Origin: Streptomyces sp. DH24
Lineage (GTDB): Bacteria > Actinomycetota > Actinomycetes > Streptomycetales > Streptomycetaceae
Length of the DNA: 64,000 bases
NCBI RefSeq assembly: GCF_029813775.1
Contig: NZ_JARVKW010000004.1
Coordinates: forward strand, 1 to 64,000
Reading direction: 5' to 3'
In this document: one piece after another, positions 38,995 to 49,695 of the stretch
Numbering within the stretch: position 1 is the stretch's first letter
Layout of the letters: every line of letters starts with the position of its first letter
Position numbers and translations under genes: made by a program
Notes under the pieces: generated by a model
What the model saw: the letters and a program-made list of their open reading frames with translations, nothing else
Told to the model about the DNA's origin: nothing
The model's database searches: none

Positions 38995-40041
38995 ATGTCT
39001 CAACTCACCAGTCGCAGAGGACTGCTCTTCGGGACCGCCGCCGTGTCGGCCGGTGCCCTCCTCGCGGGTTGCACGAGTAACGAACCGTCGGACAAGGACG
39101 ACGACAAGGCCGCGAGCAACCAGCCCGCCGCCGACGACCAGCCCGGCAAGCAGGTCACCATCGGCTTCGCCGGCCCGCAGGCCGACCACGGCTGGCTCAA
39201 CGCCATCAACGAGAACGCCAAGAGCCGCGCCGAGAAGTACCAGGACGTCACCCTGGAGATCACCGAGGGCTCCAACGACACCGCCCAGCAGATCGGCCAG
39301 ATCGAGACCCTCATCAACAAGAAGGTCGACGTGCTGGTGGTGCTGCCCGCCGACGGCAAGGCACTCACCCAGGTCGGACTGAAGGCGATGCGCGCGGGCA
39401 TCCCCGTCGTCAACCTCGACCGGATCTTCAACTCCCCGCAGGCGTACCGCTGCTGGATCGGCGGCGACAACTACGGCATGGGCCTCAACGCCGGCCACTA
39501 CATCGGCGAGAAGCTCAAGGACAAGCCGAACGCCCGCGTCATCGAACTCGCCGGCCTCGACAACCTGGAACTGACCAAGCAGCGCACCCAGGGCTTCGAC
39601 GACGCCCTGAAGAACTACCCGAACATCAAGAAGGTCGCCCGCCAGGCAGCCGACTTCACCGTCGAGTCAGGCCAGGCCAAGATGGCCCAGCTCCTGCAGG
39701 CCCAGTCGAAGTTCGACGCGTTGTGGAACCACGACGACGACCAGGGCGTGGGCGCCCTGCGCGCCATCGAGCAGGCGGGCCGCGACGACTTCCTGATGGT
39801 CGGCGGCGCCGGCGCGCTCTCCGCGTTCCAGGCCATCAAGCAGGACAACGGGGTCCTCAAGGCGACCGTCCTGTACCCGCCGACCATGGCCGCGTCCGCC
39901 ATCGACCTGGCCCGCGCCCTCGGCCAGGGCAAGGGCGTCGGCGGCCTCGCCGAGTTCGAGATCCCGGCGTCCCTCACCCTCTACTCGGCCGTCGTCGACA
40001 AGACCAACGTCGACCAGTACATGCCCACCGGCTTCAAGTAG
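38995..40041 (+). CDS. Sugar-binding lipoprotein of the ABC importer
   Basis: A 348-aa extracellular lipoprotein. TSRRGLLFG followed by a hydrophobic stretch and the lipobox LLAGC (lipidated C26) suggest Tat export plus lipidation. The mature part has the periplasmic-binding type-1 fold of ribose/inositol-type proteins (VTIGFAGPQADHGWLNAINENAKSRA, VDVLVVLPADGKALTQVGLKAM, IPVVNLDRIF). ATG 38995 after GAGGAAAGGG. The ligand is a monosaccharide or cyclitol, unresolved. Confidence 0.94.
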   Translation: MSQLTSRRGLLFGTAAVSAGALLAGCTSNEPSDKDDDKAASNQPAADDQPGKQVTIGFAGPQADHGWLNAINENAKSRAEKYQDVTLEITEGSNDTAQQIGQIETLINKKVDVLVVLPADGKALTQVGLKAMRAGIPVVNLDRIFNSPQAYRCWIGGDNYGMGLNAGHYIGEKLKDKPNARVIELAGLDNLELTKQRTQGFDDALKNYPNIKKVARQAADFTVESGQAKMAQLLQAQSKFDALWNHDDDQGVGALRAIEQAGRDDFLMVGGAGALSAFQAIKQDNGVLKATVLYPPTMAASAIDLARALGQGKGVGGLAEFEIPASLTLYSAVVDKTNVDQYMPTGFK

Positions 40042-40126
40042 AGGCGCCCGCACACCGGGCCCGACCCGCGCGAGGAGGGCCGGGCCCACCCCCCACCGCG
40101 CCGTGACGACGAGGAGGACCTTCCGC

Positions 40127-41335
40127 ATGGGACAGCCGCAGCAGCAAGAAGGGACGGAGACCGGCAAGCCGCCGCTCAGGGTCGGCATGGTCGGCTACGC
40201 CTTCATGGGCGCCGCCCACTCCCAGGGCTGGCGCACAGCGGGCCGCGTCTTCGACCTGCCGCGCCGCCCGGTGCTCGCCGCGATCTGCGGCCGCGACGCC
40301 GCCGCCGTGCGCGCGGCGGCCGACCGGCACGGCTGGGAGGCGACCGAGACCGACTGGCGCGCCCTGGTCGAACGGGACGACGTCGACCTCGTCGACATCT
40401 GCACCCCCGGCGACAGCCACGCCGAGATCGCGCTGGCCGCCCTGGCCGCCGGGAAGCACGTTCTGTGCGAGAAGCCCCTCGCCAACACGGTCGAGGAGGC
40501 GGCGGCCATGACCCGGGCCGCCGACGAGGCCGCACGGCACGGCCAGGTGGCCATGGTCGGCTTCAACTACCGCCGGGTGCCCGCCATGGCCCTGGCCCGG
40601 AAGATGGTCGCCGAGGGCAGGCTCGGCGCACTGCGCCACGTACGGGTGGCCTACCTGCAGGACTGGCTGGTCGACCCGCAGTTCCCGCTGACCTGGCGGC
40701 TGCGCAAGGACCAGGCAGGCTCCGGATCGCTCGGCGACCTCGGCGCGCACATCGTGGACCTCGCGCAGTACCTGGCGGGCGAGCACCTCGCCGGCGTCTC
40801 CGCCCTCACCGAGACGTTCGTCCGCGAACGCCCGCTGCCCGGCGGCGCCCCGCAGGGCCTGACCGCCGAGTCGGCCGGCGGCACCGGACGGGTCACCGTC
40901 GACGACGCCGCCGTGTTCACCGGCCGCTTCACCTCCGGCGCCCTCGCCTCCTTCGAGGCCACCCGCTACGCCACCGGCCGCAAGAACGCCCTGCGCATCG
41001 AACTCAACGGCTCCCACGGCTCGCTCGCCTTCGACCTGGAACGCCTCAACGAGCTGTCGTACCACGACGGCAGGGAGCCCGGCACGCACGCCGGCTTCCG
41101 CCGCATCCTGGTCACCGAACCCGACCACCCCTACCTGGCGGCCTGGTGGCCGCCCGGCCACGGCCTCGGCTACGAGCACACCTTCGTCCACCAGGCCCGC
41201 GACCTGGTGCACGCCGTCGCCGAGGGCGGCCGGGCCGAGCCCTCCTTCGCCGACGGGCTGCAGGTGCAGCGCGTGCTGGCCGCGGTCGAGGAGAGCGCCG
41301 AGAAGAACTCCGTCTACACGCCCGTCGCACTCTGA
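40127..41335 (+). CDS. Gfo/Idh/MocA-family oxidoreductase
   Basis: A 402-aa NAD(P)-dependent sugar or inositol dehydrogenase. Rossmann start [18 protein letters not shown] (about 19-36), then [33 protein letters not shown] with the family EKP motif, and the Lys/Asp/His substrate end [17 protein letters not shown] 40127 behind GAGGAGG. It probably oxidises the imported sugar, for example at C3 to a ketosugar, feeding the following TIM-barrel enzyme. Co-directional and 13 bases from it. Confidence 0.93.
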   Translation: MGQPQQQEGTETGKPPLRVGMVGYAFMGAAHSQGWRTAGRVFDLPRRPVLAAICGRDAAAVRAAADRHGWEATETDWRALVERDDVDLVDICTPGDSHAEIALAALAAGKHVLCEKPLANTVEEAAAMTRAADEAARHGQVAMVGFNYRRVPAMALARKMVAEGRLGALRHVRVAYLQDWLVDPQFPLTWRLRKDQAGSGSLGDLGAHIVDLAQYLAGEHLAGVSALTETFVRERPLPGGAPQGLTAESAGGTGRVTVDDAAVFTGRFTSGALASFEATRYATGRKNALRIELNGSHGSLAFDLERLNELSYHDGREPGTHAGFRRILVTEPDHPYLAAWWPPGHGLGYEHTFVHQARDLVHAVAEGGRAEPSFADGLQVQRVLAAVEESAEKNSVYTPVAL

Positions 41336-41348
41336 GGAGGCCCCACGG

Positions 41349-42347
<999 letters not shown>

Positions 42348-42439
42348 CCACCCCCCCACGTCCCCACCGTCCCCGGGATGACGGCGCATCCCGGCGCACA
42401 CCACCGACCCGTACAACCCGCCCCTTTCTGGAGGCACCC

Positions 42440-44938
42440 GTGCACGGGAACGACCGCACCACCAGAACCACCGTCCCCCTACGACGCCCGCACTTCCGCA
42501 AGGCGGTGGCGCTGCTCAGCGGCGCACTGCTCGCGGGAGCCTCTCTCACCCTCACCGCGCCGCAGGCCGGCGCGGCCGTCACCGGTCCGGCCGCGGCGCC
42601 GGCCGCCGCCGAGGACTTCCAGCAGGTCACCCTCGCCAAGGGTGAGCCGGAGGTCGGTGAACCGATGTCGCTCGCCGTGCTGCCGGACCGCTCGGTCCTG
42701 CACACCTCCCGCGACGGCGAACTCCGCGTCACCGACGCCGCCGGCAACACGAGACTGGCCGGCAAGCTCGACGTGTACTCCCACGACGAGGAGGGCCTGC
42801 AGGGCATCGGCGTCGACCCCGGCTTCGAAGAGAACCGTTTCATCTACCTGTACTACGCACCCCCGATGAACACCCCGGCGGGCGACGCCCCCGAGACCGG
42901 CACCGCGGCCGACTTCGCGCCGTACGACGGCGTCAACCGGCTCTCCCGGTTCGTCCTGAGGACCGACGGCACCCTCGACGTCGCCAGCGAGAAGAAGATC
43001 CTCGACGTGCCGGCCTCCCGCGGCATCTGCTGCCACGTCGGCGGCGACATCGACTTCGACGCGGCGGGCAACCTGTACCTGTCGACGGGCGACGACTCGA
43101 ACCCCTTCCAGTCGGACGGCTTCACCCCGATCGACGAGCGCGCGAACCGCAACCCGGCCTTCGACGCCCAGCGTTCCTCCGGCAACACCAACGACCTGCG
43201 CGGCAAGATCCTGCGCATCAAGGTCAACGCCGACGGCTCCTACTCGGTCCCCGAGGGCAACCTCTTCGCGCCCGGCACCGACAAGACGCGGCCCGAGATC
43301 TACGCGATGGGCTTCCGCAACCCGTTCCGGTTCAGCGTCGACAAGAAGACCGGGATTCTGTATGTGGGCGACTACGGACCGGATGCAGGCGCCGCCGACC
43401 CGAAGCGCGGCCCGGCCGGCCAGGTCGAGTTCGCCCGTGTCACCGGCCCCGGCAACTTCGGCTGGCCGTACTGCACCGGCGACAACGACGCCTACGTCGA
43501 CTACGACTTCGCGACCGGCGCCTCCGGCGGGTCCTTCGACTGCTCCGCCCCGAAGAACACCTCGCCGAACAACACCGGCCTGACCGACCTGCCCCCGGCG
43601 CAGCCCGCCTGGATCCCCTACGACGGCGGCTCCGTACCGGAGTTCGGCAGCGGCTCCGAGTCCCCGATGGGCGGCCCGGTCTACCACTACGACGCCGATC
43701 TCGACTCGCCCGTGAAGTTCCCGGAGGCCTACGACGGCGACTTCTTCGCCGGGGAGTTCGGCCGCCGCTGGATCAAGCGGATCACGAGCGACGCCGACGG
43801 CACCGTGCAGTCGATCAACGACGTGCCGTGGACCGGCACGCAGGTCATGGACATGGCCTTCGGCCCGGACGGCGCGCTGTACGTCCTCGACTACGGCACC
43901 GCCTGGTTCGGCGGCGACGAGCACTCCGCCCTGTACCGCATCGAGAACGCCACCGACGGCCACTCGCCGGTCGCCCAGGCCGCGGCCGACCGCACCTCCG
44001 GACAGGCCCCGCTGAAGGTGCGGTTCTCCTCCGCCGGCAGCAGTGACCAGGACGGCGACGCGCTCACCCACAGCTGGGACTTCGGCGACGGCGGCACCTC
44101 GACCGAGGCGAACCCGACGCACAAGTACCGGAAGAACGGCACCTACACCGCGACGCTGACCGTCAAGGACGCCTCCGGGCGCACCGGAAGCGCCAGTGTC
44201 CAGGTGGTCGTCGGCAACACCGCGCCCAAGGTGACGCTCGAACTGCCGCAGGACGGGCAGCTGTTCAGCTTCGGCGACGCGGTCCCGTTCAAGGTGAAGG
44301 TCACCGACCCCGAGGACGGCACGGCGGTCGACTGCTCCAAGGTCAAGGTCAGCTTCATCCTCGGCCACGACACCCACGGCCACCCGCTGACCTCCGCCAA
44401 CGGCTGCTCCGGCACCATCCAGACCAGCGCCGACGGCGGACACGACGACGACGCCAACATCTTCGGGGTCTTCGACGCCGAGTACACCGACGGCGGAGGC
44501 GGCGGCCAGGCCCCGCTGACCACCCACGACCAGAACGTCACCCAGCCCAGGCACCGGCAGGCCGAGCACCACGGCGACGCGTCCGGCATCTCCGTCCTCA
44601 GCAGGGACACCGCGCACGGCGGCCGGACCGTCGGCGAGATCCACGACGGCGACTGGATCTCCTTCAAGCCGTACGCGCTGAGCGACGCCACGAAGATCAC
44701 CGCCCGCGTCTCGTCCGGCGGCAGCGGCGGCACCCTCGAAATCCGCGCGGGCTCCGCCACGGGCACCCTGCTCGGCACCGCGACCGTGCCCGTCACCGGC
44801 GGCTGGGAGACCTTCCAGGACGTCCAGGCCGACCTGTCCCGCGCCCCGCGCGGCACGACCACGCTCTACCTGGTGTTCAAGGGGAGCGGCACCGGAACCC
44901 TGTACGACGTGGACGACTTCACGTTCACGACCGGCTGA
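42440..44938 (+). CDS. Secreted PQQ-type sugar dehydrogenase with PKD domain
   Basis: An 832-aa exported protein. Signal peptide about 1-47 (KAVALLSGALLAGASLTLTAPQAGA). The six-bladed glucose/sorbosone-dehydrogenase propeller spans about 60-480: EEGLQGIGVDPGF, FDAAGNLYLSTGDDSNP, YAMGFRNPFRF, GNFGWPYCTGDN. A PKD domain follows (about 510-600: SWDFGDGGTSTEANPTHKY). The C-terminal ~110 residues (GRTVGEIHDGDWISFKPYALS...YDVDDFTF) resemble CBM6-type sugar-binding modules. GTG 42440 behind GGAGG. It should oxidise glycans or glycosides outside the cell. Confidence 0.9.
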   Translation: MHGNDRTTRTTVPLRRPHFRKAVALLSGALLAGASLTLTAPQAGAAVTGPAAAPAAAEDFQQVTLAKGEPEVGEPMSLAVLPDRSVLHTSRDGELRVTDAAGNTRLAGKLDVYSHDEEGLQGIGVDPGFEENRFIYLYYAPPMNTPAGDAPETGTAADFAPYDGVNRLSRFVLRTDGTLDVASEKKILDVPASRGICCHVGGDIDFDAAGNLYLSTGDDSNPFQSDGFTPIDERANRNPAFDAQRSSGNTNDLRGKILRIKVNADGSYSVPEGNLFAPGTDKTRPEIYAMGFRNPFRFSVDKKTGILYVGDYGPDAGAADPKRGPAGQVEFARVTGPGNFGWPYCTGDNDAYVDYDFATGASGGSFDCSAPKNTSPNNTGLTDLPPAQPAWIPYDGGSVPEFGSGSESPMGGPVYHYDADLDSPVKFPEAYDGDFFAGEFGRRWIKRITSDADGTVQSINDVPWTGTQVMDMAFGPDGALYVLDYGTAWFGGDEHSALYRIENATDGHSPVAQAAADRTSGQAPLKVRFSSAGSSDQDGDALTHSWDFGDGGTSTEANPTHKYRKNGTYTATLTVKDASGRTGSASVQVVVGNTAPKVTLELPQDGQLFSFGDAVPFKVKVTDPEDGTAVDCSKVKVSFILGHDTHGHPLTSANGCSGTIQTSADGGHDDDANIFGVFDAEYTDGGGGGQAPLTTHDQNVTQPRHRQAEHHGDASGISVLSRDTAHGGRTVGEIHDGDWISFKPYALSDATKITARVSSGGSGGTLEIRAGSATGTLLGTATVPVTGGWETFQDVQADLSRAPRGTTTLYLVFKGSGTGTLYDVDDFTFTTG

Positions 44939-44954
44939 GGGGAGGACACACACC

Positions 44955-46316
44955 ATGCGTGTACGCGTACGAACGACGACCGCCGTCCTGGGCGCCGCCC
45001 TCCTGCTGGGCTGTGTCTCCGGACCGGCCGCCTCACAGCCGGACCGCGCCGCCGCCGGCACCGCCGGCGAGGCCAAGGCGGACAAGCGGGTGCTGGTCTT
45101 CTCCAAGACGGCCGGTTTCCGGCACGACTCCATCCCCGAGGGCGTCGCGACGGTGAAACAGCTCGGCGCGACGGGCGGCTTCACGGTCGACGCCACCGAG
45201 GACGCCGGCGCCTTCACCGCGGCCAACCTGCGGCGCTACGACGCGGTCGTCTTCCTGTCGACCACGGGCGACGTCCTCGACGCCGCCCAGCAGAGCGCCT
45301 TCGAGGGCTACGTCCGCCAGGGCGGCGGCTACGTCGGCGTCCACGCGGCCGCCGACACCGAGTACGACTGGGAGTTCTACGGCGGTCTCGCCGGCGCCTA
45401 CTTCCAGTCGCACCCGGCGATCCAGCCCGCAACCGTGGACGTCGAGGACCGGGCCCACCCGGCGACGTCCGGGCTGGAGAAGGCCTGGAACCGCACCGAC
45501 GAGTGGTACAACTACCGCTCCAACCCGCGCGAGAGGGCCCACGTCCTGGCCTCCCTCGACGAGGCGTCGTACACCGGCGGCACCATGCACGGCGACCATC
45601 CGATCGCCTGGTGCCAGGAGTACCGGGGCGGCCGGGCCTTCTACACCGGCGGCGGCCACACCAAGGAGTCCTACGCCGAACCGGAATTCCGTCAGCACCT
45701 GCTCGGCGGCATCCGGTATGCGATCGGCGATGTACAGGCCGACTGCCGACCGGAGAACGGATACCGTCCACTGTTCGACGGCACCTCCCTCGACGGCTGG
45801 CGGCAGGCCGGGCCGGGCTCCTTCGACCTGGCCGACGACGGCACCCTCACCACCACCGGCGGCATGGGCATGCTCTGGTACGCCGCCGAGAGCTTCGGCT
45901 CGTACTCGCTGAAGCTCGACTGGAAGATGGCCGGCGACGACAACTCCGGTGTCTTCGTGGGCTTCCCGCCCTCCGACGACCCGTGGTCGGCCGTGAACAA
46001 CGGATACGAGATCCAGATCGACGCCAGCGACGTGCCCGAGAAGACGACCGGGTCCGTCTACGGCTTCCGCTCCGCCGACCTCAAGAAGCGCGACCGCGCG
46101 CTGAACCCGCCGGGGGAGTGGAACACGTACGAGATCCGCGTGGAGGGCGAACGCCTCCGCATCTGGCTCAACGGCGTGAAGATCAACGATTTCACCAACA
46201 CCGATCCGGTCCGCTCCCTGACCGACGGCCACATCGGCATCCAGAACCACGGAGCCGACGACCAGGTGTCCTTCCGGGACGTCCGGATCAAGGAACTGCC
46301 CGCACAGGGCGACTGA
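44955..46316 (+). CDS. ThuA-like domain fused to DUF1080 (3-keto-glycoside hydrolase-like) lipoprotein
   Basis: A 453-aa exported protein. The N-terminus AVLGAALLLGCVSG has a lipobox-like LLGC (C20). The ThuA-like amidotransferase fold spans about 45-255 (VLVFSKTAGFRHDSIPEG, YVGVHAAADTEYDW, HPIAWCQEYRGGRAFYTGGGH). The DUF1080 domain spans about 265-450 (PLFDGTSLDGWRQAG, DDNSGVFVGFP, YEIQIDASD, VKINDFTN). DUF1080 proteins are now known as 3-keto-disaccharide hydrolases. ATG 44955, 17 bases after the dehydrogenase stop. Together the two secreted proteins could oxidise and then split glycosides. Confidence 0.9.
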   Translation: MRVRVRTTTAVLGAALLLGCVSGPAASQPDRAAAGTAGEAKADKRVLVFSKTAGFRHDSIPEGVATVKQLGATGGFTVDATEDAGAFTAANLRRYDAVVFLSTTGDVLDAAQQSAFEGYVRQGGGYVGVHAAADTEYDWEFYGGLAGAYFQSHPAIQPATVDVEDRAHPATSGLEKAWNRTDEWYNYRSNPRERAHVLASLDEASYTGGTMHGDHPIAWCQEYRGGRAFYTGGGHTKESYAEPEFRQHLLGGIRYAIGDVQADCRPENGYRPLFDGTSLDGWRQAGPGSFDLADDGTLTTTGGMGMLWYAAESFGSYSLKLDWKMAGDDNSGVFVGFPPSDDPWSAVNNGYEIQIDASDVPEKTTGSVYGFRSADLKKRDRALNPPGEWNTYEIRVEGERLRIWLNGVKINDFTNTDPVRSLTDGHIGIQNHGADDQVSFRDVRIKELPAQGD

Positions 46317-46436
46317 GCGGCGGCGGGCGGAAGACGCCGGACTCCCGCCCGCCGTCTCGACCCCGTGCCCGGGGTGCGCGCGTCCGAGCGCACCCCGGGC
46401 CCCCTTCAGGGTTCGCGTACGACAAGGAGGCTGCCC

Positions 46437-47621
46437 ATGTCCGCGTCCCGTTCCGAAGCCCGTGTCGGCGTCTGGCTGATCGGGGCCCGCGGCTCCGTCG
46501 CCACGACCGTCGTGGCGGGCTGTGCCGCACTGACCGCGGGGCTGCACCCGCCGACCGGGCTGGTGACCGAGACGCCCTTGTTCGCCGGCAGCGGCCTGCC
46601 CGCCCTGTCCGCCCTCGTCTTCGGCGGCCACGACACCGTCGACTGCCCCCTGCCCAAACGCGCCGAGACACTCGCCGCCCAGGGCGTGCTCCCGCCCGGC
46701 CTGCCCGCGGCCGTGGAGACCGAACTGGCCGCCGCCGACGGGGAGATCCGCCCCGGCGGCCCCCTGCCCGGCGACTCCCGCGACACCGACGAACTGGTCT
46801 CCGCGTTCGCCGCGGACATCCACGACTTCGTACGACGGAACCGGCTCGCCCGCGCGGTCGTGGTGAACGTCGCCTCGACGGAACCCGCCCCGACCGGCCC
46901 CGGCCTCCCGGCCAGCTCCCTCTACGCGGCCGCCGCCCTGCGCGCCGGCTGCCCCTACGTCAACTTCACCCCCTCCACGGGCCTGCACCACCCGGCGCTC
47001 GCCCCGGCGGCGCAGTCGTCCGGGCTGCCGTACGCGGGCCGCGACGGCAAGACCGGGCAGACGCTGCTGCGCGCGGTCCTCGGACCGATGTTCACCCAGC
47101 GGGCCCTGGCCGTCCGCGCCTGGTCCGGGACGAACCTGCTCGGCGGCGGCGACGGCGCCGCCCTCGCCGACCCGGCCGCCGCGGCCGCGAAGAACGCCGG
47201 CAAGGAACGCGTCCTCGCCGACACCCTCGGCACCGTCCCCGAGGGCGAGGTGCACATCGACGACGTCCCCGCGCTCGGCGACTGGAAGACCGCCTGGGAC
47301 CACATCGCCTTCGACGGCTTCCTCGGCGCGCGCATGATCCTCCAGACCATCTGGCAGGGCTGCGACTCCGCCCTGGCCGCCCCCCTGGTCCTCGACCTCG
47401 CCCGGATCCTGGCCCGCGCCCACGAGGCCGGCCTGTCCGGCCCCGTCGGCGAACTCGGCTTCTACTTCAAGGACCCGATGGGCGAGTCCCCGGCGGGCCT
47501 GTCGGAACAGTACGCGGCGCTCACGGGCCTGGCCGCACGGCTGCGCGCCCCGGCCACCGAGGGCCCGCGCCCCACGGCGGGCGGCGCCCACGGCGCGGAC
47601 GACGCCGGGGAGAGCCGATGA
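46437..47621 (+). CDS. Inositol-3-phosphate synthase-like protein (Ebo cluster)
   Basis: A 394-aa NAD-dependent cytoplasmic enzyme of the myo-inositol-1-phosphate synthase family. The NAD loop GARGSVATT (about 18-26), VVNVASTEP, YVNFTPSTG, GRDGKTGQTLLR and SGTNLLGGGDG match the family. ATG 46437 behind AAGGAGG. Canonical Ebo clusters carry a 3-dehydroquinate-synthase-like EboD; this cyclase-type enzyme stands in its place, and both fold a sugar phosphate into a carbocycle. It overlaps the prenyltransferase gene by 4 bases (ATGA). Confidence 0.9.
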   Translation: MSASRSEARVGVWLIGARGSVATTVVAGCAALTAGLHPPTGLVTETPLFAGSGLPALSALVFGGHDTVDCPLPKRAETLAAQGVLPPGLPAAVETELAAADGEIRPGGPLPGDSRDTDELVSAFAADIHDFVRRNRLARAVVVNVASTEPAPTGPGLPASSLYAAAALRAGCPYVNFTPSTGLHHPALAPAAQSSGLPYAGRDGKTGQTLLRAVLGPMFTQRALAVRAWSGTNLLGGGDGAALADPAAAAAKNAGKERVLADTLGTVPEGEVHIDDVPALGDWKTAWDHIAFDGFLGARMILQTIWQGCDSALAAPLVLDLARILARAHEAGLSGPVGELGFYFKDPMGESPAGLSEQYAALTGLAARLRAPATEGPRPTAGGAHGADDAGESR

Positions 47622-48625
47622 GCCGGGACGAGGCGACGGCGCACCGGCCGGCGGCGGCGTGCGCCCCGGACACCGCCGCCACCAAGCCGCCCAGCGCCGC
47701 CGACCGCCGCCGGGCCTGGGCCGAACTGCTGCGGCTGCCCGCCCTGTTCACCGTCCCCGGCGACGCCCTCGCCGGTGCGGCCGCGGCCGGTGCGCGCCCC
47801 GGCCCGCGCCTGCTGCTCGCCATCGGTTCCTCCCTGTGCCTGTACGAGGCCGGCATGGCCCTCAACGACTGGGCCGACCGCGCCGAGGACGCCGCCGAAC
47901 GCCCGCACCGGCCGCTGCCCTCCGGCCGCGTCCGGCCCGCCGCCGCCCTCACCGCGGCCTGCGCCCTCACCGGCGCCGGGCTGGCCCTCGCCGCCCGCGC
48001 CGGACGCCCCGCCCTCGCGGTCGCCGCACCCCTCGCGGCCACCGTCTGGTCCTACGACCTCGCCCTGAAGCGCACCCCGGCCGGACCCCTCGCCATGGCG
48101 GCGGCCCGCGGCCTCGACCTGCTCCTCGGCGCGGCCGCCACCACCGGCCGCACCGGCGCGGCGCTGCCCTCCGCCGCCCTCCTGGGCTCGCACACCCTCG
48201 CGGTCACGGCCCTCTCCCGCCAGGAGACCCGGCACGGTTCGCCCCTGGCACCGCTGGTGGCCCTCGCCACGACCGGCCTCCTGGCCCATCTGGTGACCCG
48301 CCGCACCCCCCAGCCCCCGGCAGGCCGACGGGCAGCAGCCGCCCCCGGCCTGCCGGGCTCCGGCGCAGGGCCGGGCACCGCCCTCCCCCGCCTCACCACC
48401 GCGCTCGGCGCCGCCTACGCCGTCACGGCCGCGCGTCCCTACTTCCACGCCGCCCTCAACCCGTCACCCCCTCTCACCCAGCGCGCCGTCGGCGCGGGCA
48501 TCCGCGCCACGATCCCCCTCCAGGCCGCGCTCGCCGCCCGCTCCCGCGCGGGCGCCGTCGCCCTGCTCGTCGCCGCGCTGGCCCCGGCCGGACGGAAGTT
48601 CGCGAGGAAGGTGAGCGTCACATGA
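47618..48625 (+). CDS. eboC: UbiA-family prenyltransferase, EboC type
   Basis: A 335-aa integral membrane enzyme with 7-9 helices. The first Asp-rich motif ALNDWADRAED (N83, D84, D87) and RPHRPLPSGRV are characteristic of the SCO3242/EboC branch of UbiA, which transfers a polyprenyl group onto a polar acceptor. The second motif is weakly kept (WSYDLALKRTPAGPLAMAAARGLD). A ~30-residue Ala/Arg insertion (about 230-260) is low complexity. It starts inside the stop of the synthase gene. It could attach a cyclitol product to a lipid. Confidence 0.88.
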   Translation: MSRDEATAHRPAAACAPDTAATKPPSAADRRRAWAELLRLPALFTVPGDALAGAAAAGARPGPRLLLAIGSSLCLYEAGMALNDWADRAEDAAERPHRPLPSGRVRPAAALTAACALTGAGLALAARAGRPALAVAAPLAATVWSYDLALKRTPAGPLAMAAARGLDLLLGAAATTGRTGAALPSAALLGSHTLAVTALSRQETRHGSPLAPLVALATTGLLAHLVTRRTPQPPAGRRAAAAPGLPGSGAGPGTALPRLTTALGAAYAVTAARPYFHAALNPSPPLTQRAVGAGIRATIPLQAALAARSRAGAVALLVAALAPAGRKFARKVSVT

Positions 48626-49695
48626 GCCCGCAGCCACGGCGATCCCCGCACACCACACCCGACGACGGCCACCCCGCACCGGCCCCCGCACCGGCCCCCG
48701 CGGCGGTCGGCGCCCCGGCGCCCGCGCCGGACCCCGCTCCCACACCCCTGCGGGCCCCCCCACCCGCCCCCGCCCCTCTCCGCTTCGGCTACGGCACCAA
48801 CGGTCTGGCCGACCTCCGCCTCGACGACGCCCTCGCCCTCCTCGCCGACCTCGGCTACGACGGCGTCGGCCTGACCCTCGACCACATGCACCTCGACCCG
48901 CTCGCCCCGGACCTCGCCGCCCGCACCCGCCAGGTCGCCCGCCGGCTCGACGCGCTCGGTCTCGGCGTCACCGTGGAGACGGGCGCCCGCTATGTGCTGG
49001 ACCCGCGCCGCAAGCACGGCCCGTCCCTGCTGGACCCCGACCCCGAGGACCGGGCCCGCCGAGTCGACCTGCTGGTCCGCGCCGTGCGGGTCGCCGCCGA
49101 CCTCGGTGCCCACGCCGTGCACTGCTTCAGCGGCACACGTCCCGACGGCACGGACGAGGACACGGCCTGGAAACGCCTCGCGGAAACCCTCGCCCCCGTG
49201 CTGAACGCCGCCGACAGCGCCGGTGTCCCCCTCGCCGTCGAACCGGAGCCCGGACACCTCCTCGCCACACTCGCCGACTTCCACCACCTGCGCCGCGCCC
49301 TCGGCGACCCCGAGAACCTCGGACTCACCCTGGACATCGGCCACTGCCAGTGCCTCGAACCCCTCCCTCCCGCCGACTGCGTCCGCGCCGCCGCCCCCTG
49401 GCTGCGGCACGTCCAGATCGAGGACATGCGGCGCGGCGTCCACGACCATCTCCCGCTCGGCGACGGCGAGATCGACTTCCCGCCCGTCCTCGCCGCCCTC
49501 TCCGCAGCCGGCTACCAGGGCCTCACGGTCGTCGAACTCCCGCGGCACTCCCACGCCGGCCCGCACCACGCCACCCGCTCCCTGCCCTTCCTCCGCGCCG
49601 CCGCACACCTCGCGGCCACCACGCCGCCCGCACCAGCCGCGGGCCCGCCTCCCGGCGATCCCTCCGCCACCCCCGAAGGGAGCAGCACCCCATGA
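48622..49695 (+). CDS. TIM-barrel sugar isomerase/epimerase-like protein (Ebo cluster)
   Basis: A 357-aa AP-endonuclease-2-fold protein. The first ~50 residues are a Pro/Ala-rich leader (APAPAPAPAAVGAPAPAP) with no signal peptide. The barrel starts at LRFGYGTNGLADLRLDDAL and shows metal-site strands LGVTVETGARYVLD, LAVEPEPGHLLA, LGLTLDIGHCQC, HVQIEDMRRGVHDHLPLG and YQGLTVVELPRHSH. It overlaps its neighbours by 4 bases on both sides. Related proteins are annotated as EboE-like; its substrate is unknown. Confidence 0.87.
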   Translation: MSPQPRRSPHTTPDDGHPAPAPAPAPAAVGAPAPAPDPAPTPLRAPPPAPAPLRFGYGTNGLADLRLDDALALLADLGYDGVGLTLDHMHLDPLAPDLAARTRQVARRLDALGLGVTVETGARYVLDPRRKHGPSLLDPDPEDRARRVDLLVRAVRVAADLGAHAVHCFSGTRPDGTDEDTAWKRLAETLAPVLNAADSAGVPLAVEPEPGHLLATLADFHHLRRALGDPENLGLTLDIGHCQCLEPLPPADCVRAAAPWLRHVQIEDMRRGVHDHLPLGDGEIDFPPVLAALSAAGYQGLTVVELPRHSHAGPHHATRSLPFLRAAAHLAATTPPAPAAGPPPGDPSATPEGSSTP

